Shown in pieces: positions 9,272 to 17,833 of a stretch of 64,000 bases of DNA. The translations under genes were made by a program, and so were the position numbers. Under the pieces are notes generated by a model. The model was not told where the DNA came from. It worked only from the letters and a program-made list of their open reading frames with translations, and searched no databases. Within the stretch, counting starts at the first letter, position 1. Each line of letters starts with the position of its first letter. Source of the stretch: Pediococcus stilesii (GTDB lineage Bacteria > Bacillota > Bacilli > Lactobacillales > Lactobacillaceae); assembly GCF_001437075.1 (NCBI RefSeq), contig NZ_JQBX01000002.1:78861-142860 (forward strand). Direction: 5' to 3'.

Positions 9272-9592
9272 TTATTTATTAAATAATTTTTCATCATTTC
9301 TCAATATATCCACAAGCTCTTGAACCTGATCTAGTGCCTGTCCGATTGTTAATTTATAAATATTACTCGTACCATTCTTTTGAACTGAAACAAGTTGTAA
9401 ATCTTTAAGTTGCTTCAAATGGTGAGAAACCGCTGGCTGAGATAAATTCATCTTTGCCGTTAACTCTCCTACAGTTAATCCCAATTCACTCTCACCCAAC
9501 GTAATCATGATTTGTTGACGTCGTTCGTCAGAAAGTGCATCCAAAAGCGGAATATTCTTTTTAAACGCGTCAAGTGCCTCGCTATGTTCCAT
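9272..9592 (-). CDS. ArsR/SmtB-family transcriptional regulator
   Basis: Small winged-helix repressor of 106 residues. The recognition region reads LTVGELTAKMNLSQPAVSHHLKQLKDLQLVSVQKNG (residues 39-74), typical of ArsR proteins. No Cys metal-binding box (CxC) is present, so it probably senses something other than soft metals. It lies 67 bases upstream of the YhgE/Pip gene on the same strand and probably controls both. A palindrome in its own upstream region (9608-9623) is a likely operator. Confidence 0.9.
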   Translation of the reverse strand: MEHSEALDAFKKNIPLLDALSDERRQQIMITLGESELGLTVGELTAKMNLSQPAVSHHLKQLKDLQLVSVQKNGTSNIYKLTIGQALDQVQELVDILRNDEKLFNK

Positions 9593-9607
9593 GATTATCC
9601 CTCCTCC

Positions 9608-9627
9608 ATTCGAATATTCGAATATTT
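9608..9627 (-). promoter_or_regulatory. Candidate ArsR operator
   Basis: The palindrome ATTCGAATATTCGAAT (9608-9623) continues into a further ATTT, so ATTCGAATATT units recur. It lies directly in front of the GGAGGAGGG ribosome site of the ArsR gene. Position and symmetry fit autorepression; binding by this ArsR is inferred. Confidence 0.6.
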
Positions 9628-9687
9628 AAATACAAAGGATATCTTAACGCTAAAATTAATTTAATTCAACCTTAAGATTTACTTCAA

Positions 9688-10191
9688 TTATTTTTCTTCT
9701 AAATTAGTTAATGCATCCTGTGCCATTTTTTTAGTCAACATTGAAATAATCGCACTGTGTTGCAACGAAACCGTCTCGTTTTCTTCCATTAGGTCAATCC
9801 ATAAATTACGTGGTTTTCTCTGCGAGATGTAAGTTATTTCATTATTAAAAGCTTGAACAAAGTTATCATATGCTTTTTTAGGACTATTCTTTTTAAGTTC
9901 GACTTCAAATCCTCGTCGAATTTCATCCAAACTTAAAACACTCTTCAGACATCCAATCACGATTACTGCCGCCAACTGCATTCTGCCGTATAGCTTATCA
10001 TCGGGTCGCATGATTACCGATTGCTTCAGATAATTATGCATCATCGTTGAGGTTAACGGATCAACTTCTAACGTTTCCAAATATCCGTTGGCCAAACCAA
10101 TTACCTGATCTAAATGTAACCCTAGCGATGGTAGTTTATCCCAAAGTGGCAATTGCATTTTGGAAAATTTTTCTAATTGTTGTGAATTCAT
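9688..10191 (-). CDS. DUF1836 protein, degV-linked
   Basis: A 167-residue protein matching the DUF1836 pattern: LPLWDKLPSLGLHLDQVIGLANGYLE, then MMHNYLKQSVIMRPDDKLYGRMQLAAVIVIGCLKSVLSLDEI. The middle segment reads like a helix-turn-helix followed by a wing, so a DNA-binding role is plausible (inference). Second gene of the degV operon, starting 8 bases after the degV stop, with GAGAGG as ribosome site. A paralogue at 54549-54998 lies beside hemolysin III. Both loci have long dyads in the neighbouring promoter. Confidence 0.82.
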   Translation of the reverse strand: MNSQQLEKFSKMQLPLWDKLPSLGLHLDQVIGLANGYLETLEVDPLTSTMMHNYLKQSVIMRPDDKLYGRMQLAAVIVIGCLKSVLSLDEIRRGFEVELKKNSPKKAYDNFVQAFNNEITYISQRKPRNLWIDLMEENETVSLQHSAIISMLTKKMAQDALTNLEEK

Positions 10192-10199
10192 AATGCCTC

Positions 10200-11063
10200 T
10201 CAGTCTATGATTTGGACCCCAATTCCGATTAATCCTGGACCCGTATGGACGCCCAGAGCGGGAGAAATGTCACCATTGTAAAATTTATCAACATTGGGAT
10301 ACTTATTTTTAAATTCTTTACTAATTGTTTCCATTAAGCTTGGGTTCATTCCGTGAACGACCGCCAGATTGAAATTTTGAGCGTTTCCGATCGTATCATC
10401 AACCAATTGAAGCATTTTACCAACCGCTTTCTTTTCTCCACGAGCTTTGGCCACGGGATAATAAATACCATGTTCATCACAAGAAATAATCGGCTTCAAA
10501 TTTATAATTGATCCTACTAAACCAGCAACTCGGCCAATCCGCCCACCTGCTACCAAATACTTCAAGGTCGGTACGTAGAAGAAAACTTTAGTCTGCTTAA
10601 CGACCCGCTGCACTTCTTCAATTATTTTATCAAATTCTAACCCATCTTCAATTAATTCACTCGCGCGGATAGCGGCGAAACCACTGGCAATCCCGATATT
10701 TTTTGTATCAATCACTTTAACTTGAAGCTGGGGAAATTCTTCGGCATAAATTTCAACTTGCTGAGCCGTTCCAGATAACCCTGAAGAAATGCAAATCGCA
10801 ACTACCTGCGTGTAACCTCTAGCGATCAGATTTTCAAAGGCTTCACTAATAAACTCCCCTTTTGGACTAGACGTTGTGGGTACCAAATTCTCGGTTAAAA
10901 GCTTTTGGTAAAATTCATCCGGTTCAATGTTCACTCGATCCTGATATTCCTCATCCCCAAAGAAAACCTCCATTGGGATCATTTCAAAAAACTCTTTATT
11001 TATTACTTCCTTGGGGACATCTGAACAAGAATCTACCAAAACTGCTACTTTTTTATTAATCAT
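10200..11063 (-). CDS. degV: DegV family fatty-acid-binding protein
   Basis: Two-domain DegV/FakB-type protein of 287 residues that binds a fatty acid; in Firmicutes such proteins present fatty acids to the FakA kinase for phospholipid synthesis. Family marks are VLVDSCSDVPKEV at the N-terminus, TTSSPKGEF near residue 66 and SSGLSGTAQ near residue 96. A C-terminal ALGVHTGPGLIGIGV stretch also fits. The start ATG 11063 has GGAG 8 bases upstream; an upstream in-frame start adds six residues without a ribosome site. Forms an operon with the DUF1836 gene and is preceded by a 27-base perfect palindrome. No fakA is in the window. Confidence 0.93.
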   Translation of the reverse strand: MINKKVAVLVDSCSDVPKEVINKEFFEMIPMEVFFGDEEYQDRVNIEPDEFYQKLLTENLVPTTSSPKGEFISEAFENLIARGYTQVVAICISSGLSGTAQQVEIYAEEFPQLQVKVIDTKNIGIASGFAAIRASELIEDGLEFDKIIEEVQRVVKQTKVFFYVPTLKYLVAGGRIGRVAGLVGSIINLKPIISCDEHGIYYPVAKARGEKKAVGKMLQLVDDTIGNAQNFNLAVVHGMNPSLMETISKEFKNKYPNVDKFYNGDISPALGVHTGPGLIGIGVQIID

Positions 11064-11093
11064 GTTAATTGCTCCATTCATTTCAATAACTAA

Positions 11094-11120
11094 TTATACT
11101 AGTTTACTAAACTAGTATAA
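11094..11120 (-). promoter_or_regulatory. 27-base perfect palindrome spanning the degV promoter
   Basis: Arms TTATACTAGTTTA and TAAACTAGTATAA are exact reverse complements around a single central base. On the minus strand the palindrome contains the -10 TATAAT and overlaps a TTGTTA -35, giving a 19-base spacer. Such a dyad across the whole promoter is a strong operator candidate. The adjacent DUF1836 protein is the nearest candidate binder (inference). Confidence 0.72.
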
Positions 11121-11287
11121 CAATTTCCGATAACCATTTTAGTAATTCAGTACTAAAACGCAGTAAATGCCAGTTCTTCCGTTACATTCAGCACTGGAGT
11201 GAAACAATCGCCCATTTTGATGAGCTTTCTCCAGATCTCCGTAAATGCTAAAATAGACTTAATATATTTTAAAAATGAGGTCAAATT

Positions 11288-12127
11288 TTGAATAAAGTTG
11301 AATTAGCAGAACAATTTATTAGCAAGCAACTCCCCAATTTTCAGTGTCCGATCTGTAAATCGAACTTCACTGAAGTTCAATCCGGCACTTTAATCTGTGT
11401 TAATAACCATTCTTTTAATATCGCTAAAAAGGGGAGCCTGTTCTTTTTGAATGCTCCGGTTAATACGGAATATACGGCTGAAATGCTAAACTATCGACAT
11501 CAATTTTTGACGGCTGGATTTTTTACTCCAATGATGGAACAAGTTGTATCAAACCTAAATGGTGGCCTCATCTTGGACGCCGGATCTGGTGAAGGAACAA
11601 CTACAAAATGGATGGCTCAGCATTCAAATGGAGACTTTGTTGGCTTAGATATTTCAAAACCTGCCATTAATATTGCTGGATCAGGTATTGCTCCCGTTCC
11701 TTATCCATTATTCATGGTCGGAGATTTGGCGCATCTTCCATTTGCTGATCATGGATTAGATGCCATTGTCAATATCCTATCTCCTGCCAATTATTCAGAG
11801 TTTGACCGAACATTGGCCAACGGGGGTGTTCTCGTTAAGGTTATTCCGGGTAACCACTACCTTCAAGAACTTCGCCACTTAGTCTATCCCAATGGAAAGC
11901 ATGCTACCTACGATAACTCGCTTGTTAAAAATCACTTTATTGAACACTATCAAGACGTTCAATTTTCCAAATTAAGTTATGAATTCCCATTAAATTCGGA
12001 ACTATTCACCGCCCTTTTTAACATGACGCCTCTCACGTGGCAGGCCCGAGACCGCAAAGATGCTATTCTAAATACCGGTCTTAAAAAGATTACCGCTGAA
12101 TTTGAAATTGGCGTTGTACGCCGTTAA
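11288..12127 (+). CDS. rlmA: 23S rRNA (guanine-N1)-methyltransferase, RlmA family
   Basis: S-adenosylmethionine-dependent methyltransferase of the RlmA(I)/RlmA(II) (RrmA/TlrB) family, acting on a G in 23S rRNA hairpin 35. An N-terminal zinc-binding module is visible as CPIC (residues 20-23) with a downstream CxxxH. Next come KKGSLFFLNAP and the SAM-binding LDAGSGEGTT (near residues 96-105). At 279 residues it has the usual length. The start is TTG 11288 with GAGGT about 6 bases upstream and no better ATG. Gram-positive relatives usually modify G748; the exact position cannot be decided here. Confidence 0.88.
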   Translation: MNKVELAEQFISKQLPNFQCPICKSNFTEVQSGTLICVNNHSFNIAKKGSLFFLNAPVNTEYTAEMLNYRHQFLTAGFFTPMMEQVVSNLNGGLILDAGSGEGTTTKWMAQHSNGDFVGLDISKPAINIAGSGIAPVPYPLFMVGDLAHLPFADHGLDAIVNILSPANYSEFDRTLANGGVLVKVIPGNHYLQELRHLVYPNGKHATYDNSLVKNHFIEHYQDVQFSKLSYEFPLNSELFTALFNMTPLTWQARDRKDAILNTGLKKITAEFEIGVVRR

Positions 12128-12135
12128 TGTATTAA

Positions 12136-12175
12136 AAAATCCCAACCGACATTAACTAATCGGTTGGGATTTATT
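12136..12175 (+). terminator. Intrinsic terminator of rlmA
   Basis: Stem AAATCCCAACCGA / TCGGTTGGGATTT around a 10-base loop, just after the rlmA stop. T-rich on the 3' side. Confidence 0.9.
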
Positions 12176-12548
12176 TATATTATTAATAGTTCATTTTTTA
12201 TTAAAGTCTGCGTATCGATTTCGACACTTACTTATTCTGTTGAATTTATTTTTAATAACGTTCTCAAAGCTACCCAAAAAGAGTCTGAACATCATAAAAC
12301 AGTGTCTCGCAAAGTCTGAATAACAAATTTTGGAATTGGTTGATTAACGTTGCTATCGCCAAGTTCGCATATAACTTGGATAATTATTGAAAATAATCGG
12401 GTTTAACAAATGAATGCTCCACACATCTGCATTCACAAAATACATTAATAATAATACATCTATGAAGATGATACCATCACTCTACGTTATCTGATAACAA
12501 CTGTCAACTTTGCTAAACTTTTTATTATGTTTGCTTAATTAATTACAA
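12176..12548. other. Gene-free AT-rich stretch
   Basis: About 370 bases between rlmA and the AP2-domain gene. No supported coding frame was found. A small hairpin with 7-base arms (CCAAGTT/AACTTGG, 12359-12379) lacks a T run and so is not a terminator. The stretch could be a scar from acquisition of the AP2 gene, but no repeat or IS end was recognised. Confidence 0.45.
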
Positions 12549-13199
12549 TTACTTCTGAGCATTTTTTAAATATTTATTCTCGGCATTCTTTCGCGCGCTA
12601 ACTGCCATATTGAAACAATCAAACCTCGCGTTCAATACATATTTCCCATCAACCATTAATCGCGCAATCCATTTGTCCTCTTTTTCTTCATGAGAAACTC
12701 CAATAACACCGGATTTATTTCGGGAACTTTTAATCACGGACTGAACGGGGTTACCATTGCAATCACGAAAAGAATTGGAGCTTCGCATTGAAGCAATCAT
12801 CGCTGGATTATCTAAAATCCGTTTGGATGATGCTTTCCTACGTAAACACCCACAACTTCTAGTTCGGCCACTTTTCAAAGCATTACTATCAACGATCGTT
12901 TCATTTCCACAACTACACTTGCATTTCCACAAACTATTCCCATTGCTTCTTTGCCGACCCGCGTATTCAAAAACGGTTAATCTAGAAAACCGCTGACCAA
13001 TCAAATTATTTTTTAGATGATTTTTTCGCGTTCCACAATTTAATTTGCGGCCCAATCGTAAATTTGTCGACGTAACTTCTGCCATATTTCCACAGTCACA
13101 TAGACAACTCCAAATCATCAATCCATGTTGATCTTTACCGATAATTTTTTGCGCTGTCAAAGAACCAAACCGTTGTCCAGTTAAATCATGTCTCTTCAT
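12549..13199 (-). CDS. AP2-domain protein with two tandem Cys-rich modules
   Basis: A 216-residue protein with three parts. Two tandem copies of a Cys-rich module start LTGQRFGSLT and LIGQRFSRLT. Copy 1 (residues 5-60) has C32, C34, C36 and C55 but CGT in place of the final CGC. Copy 2 (65-120) has C93, C95, C97, C116 and C118. The C-terminus (about 160-212) resembles an AP2 DNA-binding domain: SGVIGVSHEEKEDKWIARLMVDG. These parts are known from phage and homing-endonuclease-like proteins, but no HNH nuclease motif is present. The start ATG 13199 has GGAG 8 bases upstream. It stands alone and was probably acquired horizontally. Confidence 0.75.
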   Translation of the reverse strand: MKRHDLTGQRFGSLTAQKIIGKDQHGLMIWSCLCDCGNMAEVTSTNLRLGRKLNCGTRKNHLKNNLIGQRFSRLTVFEYAGRQRSNGNSLWKCKCSCGNETIVDSNALKSGRTRSCGCLRRKASSKRILDNPAMIASMRSSNSFRDCNGNPVQSVIKSSRNKSGVIGVSHEEKEDKWIARLMVDGKYVLNARFDCFNMAVSARKNAENKYLKNAQK

Positions 13200-13322
13200 A
13201 CTCATCACTCCACTATGTAATGTTTCATTTAACAAAAAATTGTTCATTTCAATGACACTAATCTAATTTTATCACTACCCTTTCACGGTTTAAAGACGCT
13301 TCTGTTTTTATAAAGTATAACA

Positions 13323-13360
13323 AAAGGACTATGCCAAATTCGTTTTGGCATAGTCCTTAT
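13323..13360 (-). terminator. Intrinsic terminator of the hydrolase operon
   Basis: Stem AAGGACTATGCCAAA / TTTGGCATAGTCCTT with a 5-base loop (13324-13358) and T-rich flanks. It ends the minus-strand genes at 13384-14803. Confidence 0.88.
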
Positions 13361-13383
13361 AAAAATCATAACTTTAATTTGAA

Positions 13384-14004
13384 TTATTCTAATCTTAAAA
13401 AGATTCCAGCATCCATTAAATCTTCAATAAATCCAGGTACCGTTTCGCCGCGGTTCCAATCCCGTTGAAGTTCACAAGCTAATTGCGCGATTGAAATTGG
13501 TTGGGCACCGGCATTTGCAACTCGCTGAATTGCTGTTTCATGGGCAATTTTTGATGTTCCGCCCACCGCGTCGACGATTGGAAATACTTCATAGCCCTCT
13601 CGAAGAGCATCCAAAGTTGGAAAAGTTAAACAAGCTTCTGTCCATAAGGCGGCAATGATAATTTTATGTTTACCTGTTGCTTTAATTGCATCGTATACCT
13701 CTTGATCTTCCCAAGCGTTAATCGAGGTTCGATCATATGATTTAACACCCTCTAGTTCGGCCTTTAATTGTGGAATTGTATCCTTATTACGACCTGTACC
13801 AACATTCACCGTTGAAAGAATGGTTGGAATTTTGTAAGTATTAATAATTTTTTGCGTCACTACAATATTATCAATCAATTTTTGACGATCCATAGAATTA
13901 ATTGAGTTGATTTGAGTTGGTTGATAATCAATCACCAAGAACACAGTATCTTCCGGGTTCAAAAGTTCATCATTTTTATAATCTCTTTTTGCCATACTAG
14001 TCAT
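13384..14004 (-). CDS. Isochorismatase-family cysteine hydrolase (YcaC-like)
   Basis: A 206-residue cysteine hydrolase of the isochorismatase/nicotinamidase superfamily, closest in appearance to YcaC-type proteins of unknown substrate. The proposed nucleophile is C125 in LWTEACLTFP. The triad Asp is D26 in FLVIDYQPTQ. The C-terminal QLACELQRDWNR region is also YcaC-like. The start ATG 14004 has GGAGG 8 bases upstream; a TTG-based upstream start would overlap that ribosome site. It lies 16 bases after the esterase gene in the same operon. Confidence 0.85.
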   Translation of the reverse strand: MTSMAKRDYKNDELLNPEDTVFLVIDYQPTQINSINSMDRQKLIDNIVVTQKIINTYKIPTILSTVNVGTGRNKDTIPQLKAELEGVKSYDRTSINAWEDQEVYDAIKATGKHKIIIAALWTEACLTFPTLDALREGYEVFPIVDAVGGTSKIAHETAIQRVANAGAQPISIAQLACELQRDWNRGETVPGFIEDLMDAGIFLRLE

Positions 14005-14020
14005 CAGTATTTCCTCCAAA

Positions 14021-14803
14021 TTAAATATTACGATTTAAAAAGTTTATAATATCTTCTTTAACATCATCTAAGTATCCCTTTTCATGTCTGGTTCCGGGTA
14101 TCATTCGTAGCGTGAATGGGATTTGAAATTTAGACAGGGTTTCCGCCATTTTCAACACACCCGTGTTTGGAACAAATTCGTTTAAAGAATTGGCCAAAAA
14201 CATCGGTCCAGTTTGTCCGTTAACGCGGTGATAAGGTGTCGCATCAGTATATTGATCCGTGCGCCCATCAAAATAATTGGTGACAAACCATTTATAAAAT
14301 GGATCATTTGCTCCAGTTTGATTAATCGTGGCGCTTGCCTGTTGGTTAAAATCCTGCGTTTGATCTTGTTGAGCGACAACGTCTTGGTGCTGATTTAACC
14401 AATCATCAATGTCTAAGATCCCAGATAGCGATACAATCGGTATCCCATACTTTATTCCTAATTCGACCGTCATATTCCCACCAGCAGATGAACCGACAGC
14501 AGCAATGTGTTTGTGGTCAAAATCATATTTAGAATTTTTCAACCAGTTATACAACGTATCCATGTCTTCTAACGGAGCAGGATAGTAGGCCTCAGGCGTA
14601 ATACGATAGTTGGGAACCGCAACCATGTAATCCTCTTTAGTTAGCATTTCAGCCCAGTCCTGATCCTTGGCCTTGTCCCCCCTAAACCAGCCCCCGCCGT
14701 GGATATCAATGATCAATCCTTTTGCAGAGCCGTTTCCGGGAAAATATAGATCAACTTTAAGTTTGTTTTTTGCATCATAGGTAACATCTCGTTCAATAGT
14801 CAC
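14021..14803 (-). CDS. Alpha/beta-hydrolase fold esterase
   Basis: A 260-residue alpha/beta hydrolase of the carboxylesterase/lipase (BD-FAE/HSL-like) group. It shows the oxyanion-hole motif HGGGW (near residue 38), the nucleophile elbow GSSAGG, and a C-terminal His in GTRHEKGYL. It has no signal peptide, so it acts in the cytoplasm; substrate unknown. The start is GTG 14803 with AGGGGG about 10 bases upstream. Upstream in-frame codons give an implausible hydrophobic extension without a ribosome site. Co-directional with the cysteine hydrolase. Confidence 0.85.
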   Translation of the reverse strand: MTIERDVTYDAKNKLKVDLYFPGNGSAKGLIIDIHGGGWFRGDKAKDQDWAEMLTKEDYMVAVPNYRITPEAYYPAPLEDMDTLYNWLKNSKYDFDHKHIAAVGSSAGGNMTVELGIKYGIPIVSLSGILDIDDWLNQHQDVVAQQDQTQDFNQQASATINQTGANDPFYKWFVTNYFDGRTDQYTDATPYHRVNGQTGPMFLANSLNEFVPNTGVLKMAETLSKFQIPFTLRMIPGTRHEKGYLDDVKEDIINFLNRNI

Positions 14804-14994
14804 AATTAATACACCCCCTAAAATAATGTTCCATATATAAAGTATTCTATATCGTTCCATAACGCAAATGAAAACACTTACAGATAAATCCACTCAAATT
14901 TTTCTTGATTTATTAAAATAAGATTAGTATATTTATAATAATTTCTAATTATATAATAATTTTAATTTAATTTTTAACAATAGGGGGTAGCGAG

Positions 14995-16626
14995 ATGAGC
15001 TATAAAAAAATTCTATCAGTCGCACTAGTTTCTACATCAATGCTTTTGTTGGCAGCCTGTAGCAGCGGTGCAAATAGCAAGACCGCTTCGAAACAAGTCA
15101 TTAATTGGTCCGAAAAATCAGAATTACCAACCATGGATATTTCATTGGCAACGGATGAGATTAGTATGGACATGTTGAACAATACAAACGAAGGGTTGGT
15201 TCGATTAGGAAAAAATAATAAAATTGAATCCGGTATTGCCCAGAAGATTACAGAGTCGAAAGATGGATTGCACTACACTTTTGATCTTCGTAAAAATGCC
15301 AAATGGAGTAATGGCGATCCAGTCACTGCCAAGGACTTCGTTTATTCTTGGCAGCGGACGAATAATCCCAAGACAGGTTCCCAATATGCATACTTATTTA
15401 GTGGCGTTAAAAATGCCGATGCAATTCAAGCCGGAAAGAAAAAAGCTTCTACTCTTGGAGTAAAAGCAGCTGGTAACTACAAATTAAAAGTTACACTTGA
15501 AAAACCAATTTCATACTTCAAACTGCTTTTAGGTTTCCCATCATACCTTCCACAAAACCAAAAAGTAGTTGAAAAATATGGCTCTAAGTACGGGACTGCT
15601 GCTAAATATCAGGTTTACAATGGTCCATTTAAAATGACGGGCTGGACCGGTTCCAACTTAAAATGGTCATTGGTGAAAAATACCAACTACTGGGATAAAA
15701 AGAACGTCAAACTGGCTAAAATTAACGACCAAGTTATCAAAGATACTCAAACCGGATTGAATCAATTCCAAAGTGGTCAAGTTGACGTAACCGCACTTTC
15801 CGGTACACAAGTTAAAAACTTAAAGAGTAACAAATCACTCGTTGTGCGCAAACAAGCACGTAATGCGTATGTTGAGTACAACATTAGTAAAAATAAGGCT
15901 TTGAAGAATCTCAAAGTACGCCAAGCGCTATCTTACGCAATTGATCGTAATCAGTTAACAAAGAACGTGCTTGCTGACGGTTCTTCCGTTCCGAAGGGAT
16001 TCGTAACAGATAAATTGGCATCAAATCCAAAAACGGGTGAAGATTTTGCAACCGAGGCCTACACTAAAAATGGCGTTTCATATAATCTAGATCAAGCTAA
16101 GACATTATGGAAAGATGGTCTGAAGGAGTCTGGTAAAACCTCGCTGACCCTAACACTTTTAACTGATGACAGTGACTCCGACAAGAAAACTGCCGAATAT
16201 CTTCAATCTGCGCTTCAAAAATTACCTGGTTTAAAAATTAATATTGAAACTGTTCCATATAAAACCCGGCTAAGTCGTTCCGTTAAGGGGGACTTTGATC
16301 TTGTTATTACGCTATGGGGAGCTGATTTCTCAGATCCAATCAGTGACATTGGCTTAATGACGTCAAAGAACACATTTAACAATGGAAAGTGGTCAAATAA
16401 AGAATTTGATTCTCTAATCGATAAAGCCAACAATGCTGACTCTAATGATCCAACTGCGCGTTGGAATGACATGGTCGCTGCTGAAAAGATTTTAATGAAT
16501 GACCAAGGCGTTGCACCGCTATATAACGTCGTTGTTGCTCAAATGGTTAATACTAAAATTAAAGGTTTAGTTTATAATACGGCTGGTGTTCCTTATAATT
16601 TCAAGAGCATGTATGTTGCTAAGTAG
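14995..16626 (+). CDS. Oligopeptide ABC transporter substrate-binding lipoprotein, OppA type
   Basis: Extracytoplasmic peptide-binding protein of the SBP_bac_5 family (543 residues), anchored by a lipobox (LLLAACSSG, Cys near residue 22). Family signatures include NEGLVRLGKNNKIESGIA near residue 62, LRKNAKWSNGDPVTAKDFVYSWQR near residues 98-121 and VRQALSYAIDRNQL near residue 308. AGGGGG precedes the ATG. No oppBCDF genes are adjacent, so it is either an orphan that serves a permease elsewhere or a sensing/peptide-capture protein. It has its own terminator. Confidence 0.92.
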   Translation: MSYKKILSVALVSTSMLLLAACSSGANSKTASKQVINWSEKSELPTMDISLATDEISMDMLNNTNEGLVRLGKNNKIESGIAQKITESKDGLHYTFDLRKNAKWSNGDPVTAKDFVYSWQRTNNPKTGSQYAYLFSGVKNADAIQAGKKKASTLGVKAAGNYKLKVTLEKPISYFKLLLGFPSYLPQNQKVVEKYGSKYGTAAKYQVYNGPFKMTGWTGSNLKWSLVKNTNYWDKKNVKLAKINDQVIKDTQTGLNQFQSGQVDVTALSGTQVKNLKSNKSLVVRKQARNAYVEYNISKNKALKNLKVRQALSYAIDRNQLTKNVLADGSSVPKGFVTDKLASNPKTGEDFATEAYTKNGVSYNLDQAKTLWKDGLKESGKTSLTLTLLTDDSDSDKKTAEYLQSALQKLPGLKINIETVPYKTRLSRSVKGDFDLVITLWGADFSDPISDIGLMTSKNTFNNGKWSNKEFDSLIDKANNADSNDPTARWNDMVAAEKILMNDQGVAPLYNVVVAQMVNTKIKGLVYNTAGVPYNFKSMYVAK

Positions 16627-16647
16627 CTAAGTAATTAAGTTAAAAAT

Positions 16648-16726
16648 AAAAAAACTGTTAGGATTGATGATCCATTCACCCTCGGGGCGAGATCATTCAA
16701 ACATCCTAACAGTTTTTGTTTTTTCA
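16648..16726. terminator. Bidirectional terminator between oppA-type gene and FNT gene
   Basis: Outer stem AAAAACTGTTAGGAT / ATCCTAACAGTTTTT encloses a long insert containing a second, weaker GATGATC/GATCATT pairing. It has T runs on both strands and serves the convergent genes ending at 16626 and 16748. Confidence 0.85.
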
Positions 16727-16747
16727 ATTGTCACTCTAATCTAAGTA

Positions 16748-17521
16748 TTATTTTGCCGCTTTATTTTTTGTCGCGAGCCAATAAGGCAATGCCACAAAGA
16801 ACACACCACCAACAATGTTTCCTAGGCTGACCCATAGTAAATTAAACCACAGTCCTCCCATTGTGACGGCAGAATTACCGGTCGTATTTAACAATGCAAC
16901 AACTAGGGTCGTCATGTTTGCAACACTATGTTCAAATCCTGTTGCAAAAAATGCTAACAATGTCCAAAAAATCATGATCAGTTTAGCCGGATCACTTTTC
17001 GTTTGAAAACTTGACCAAACCGCTAAACAAACTAAGATATTACACAGAACTCCCCTTAAAAAGAGTTGCAAAGCCGGGGCAGTCATCTTAACCGCAGCTC
17101 CTTTAGCAAAAGCTGCTGCCACCGCTGGGATTTGCAAACCTGATTTATTAAATATGATTGCTAAAATAACTGCACCTAAAAGATTTCCAATCCAACAAAT
17201 TATCCATAAAATCAGCGTCTGACTGACGGTAACCTTCTTTTCTAAAACTCCGGCTCCCATCACTAAGTTATTCCCGGTAAAAAGTTCGGCTCCTGGAATA
17301 ACAACTAAACTAAGCGCTACCCCAAAAATCAATCCTTTGATTAAATTTGCGAACGGGTTGGCCCCCAATTGTGAACCAATTGTAAAAGCTAATAAAATTG
17401 CAAAACCGATGTACATCCCCGCTAAAATTGAAAGCATAAAATAGCCCAACGGATTATTTTTAAGCAATCCGAATTTTTTAACAGAAGCACCAGCCATCGT
17501 GTCGTACGAATCTTTATACAT
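16748..17521 (-). CDS. Formate/nitrite transporter family channel
   Basis: A 257-residue FNT-family channel with six membrane segments, related to FocA/NirC, passing small monovalent anions such as formate, nitrite or lactate. Family marks include GAELFTGNN (near residue 83) and the C-terminal GNIVGGVFFVALPYW. RBS GGAGG lies 9 bases before ATG 17521; the longer reading frame starts inside that site. A cre-like palindrome upstream points to carbon catabolite control. Which anion is carried cannot be decided from sequence alone. Confidence 0.9.
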   Translation of the reverse strand: MYKDSYDTMAGASVKKFGLLKNNPLGYFMLSILAGMYIGFAILLAFTIGSQLGANPFANLIKGLIFGVALSLVVIPGAELFTGNNLVMGAGVLEKKVTVSQTLILWIICWIGNLLGAVILAIIFNKSGLQIPAVAAAFAKGAAVKMTAPALQLFLRGVLCNILVCLAVWSSFQTKSDPAKLIMIFWTLLAFFATGFEHSVANMTTLVVALLNTTGNSAVTMGGLWFNLLWVSLGNIVGGVFFVALPYWLATKNKAAK

Positions 17522-17583
17522 TGCTTCTTCCTCCAAACATCCTTTATTGTGAACATCTTTATTTTAACCTTATATCGTATTTT

Positions 17584-17599
17584 ACGAAAGCGCTTTCTT
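17584..17599 (-). promoter_or_regulatory. cre-like palindrome upstream of the FNT gene
   Basis: The perfect palindromic core GAAAGCGCTTTC, flanked by AC and TT, closely matches CcpA cre sites. It is 60-80 bases upstream of the FNT start. The nearby minus-strand -10 candidate TATAAG is weak, so the exact promoter is not assigned. Confidence 0.65.
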
Positions 17600-17737
17600 T
17601 ATGGATAATTCATTATTTGGAAGTCAATGCTTTTAATTTTTAAAAGTCGATCTAATTGCGTGTGAATCGCATGCTAATTTATAAATCAATCTGGCCATCG
17701 GACCACTTTTCCTAATATCGAGCAGCTGTTTGTTACA

Positions 17738-17776
17738 AAAAGGGCCGTGGCAAAATTATTTTTGTCACGGTCCCTG
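17738..17776 (-). terminator. Intrinsic terminator of the DUF2207 gene
   Basis: Stem GGGACCGTGACAAAA pairing with TTTTGCCACGGCCC on the minus strand, followed by TTTTT. It lies about 60 bases after the stop at 17834. Confidence 0.85.
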
Positions 17777-17833
17777 CCATTACCCATTACGTAGACTAAT
17801 TTAGGTTAGTAGTAGCGATGAATCTTTTAGCAC

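Noticed and set aside
12359..12379. Hairpin CCAAGTT/AACTTGG as a terminator or small RNA
   Set aside because: Short stem, no T run, no adjacent promoter.
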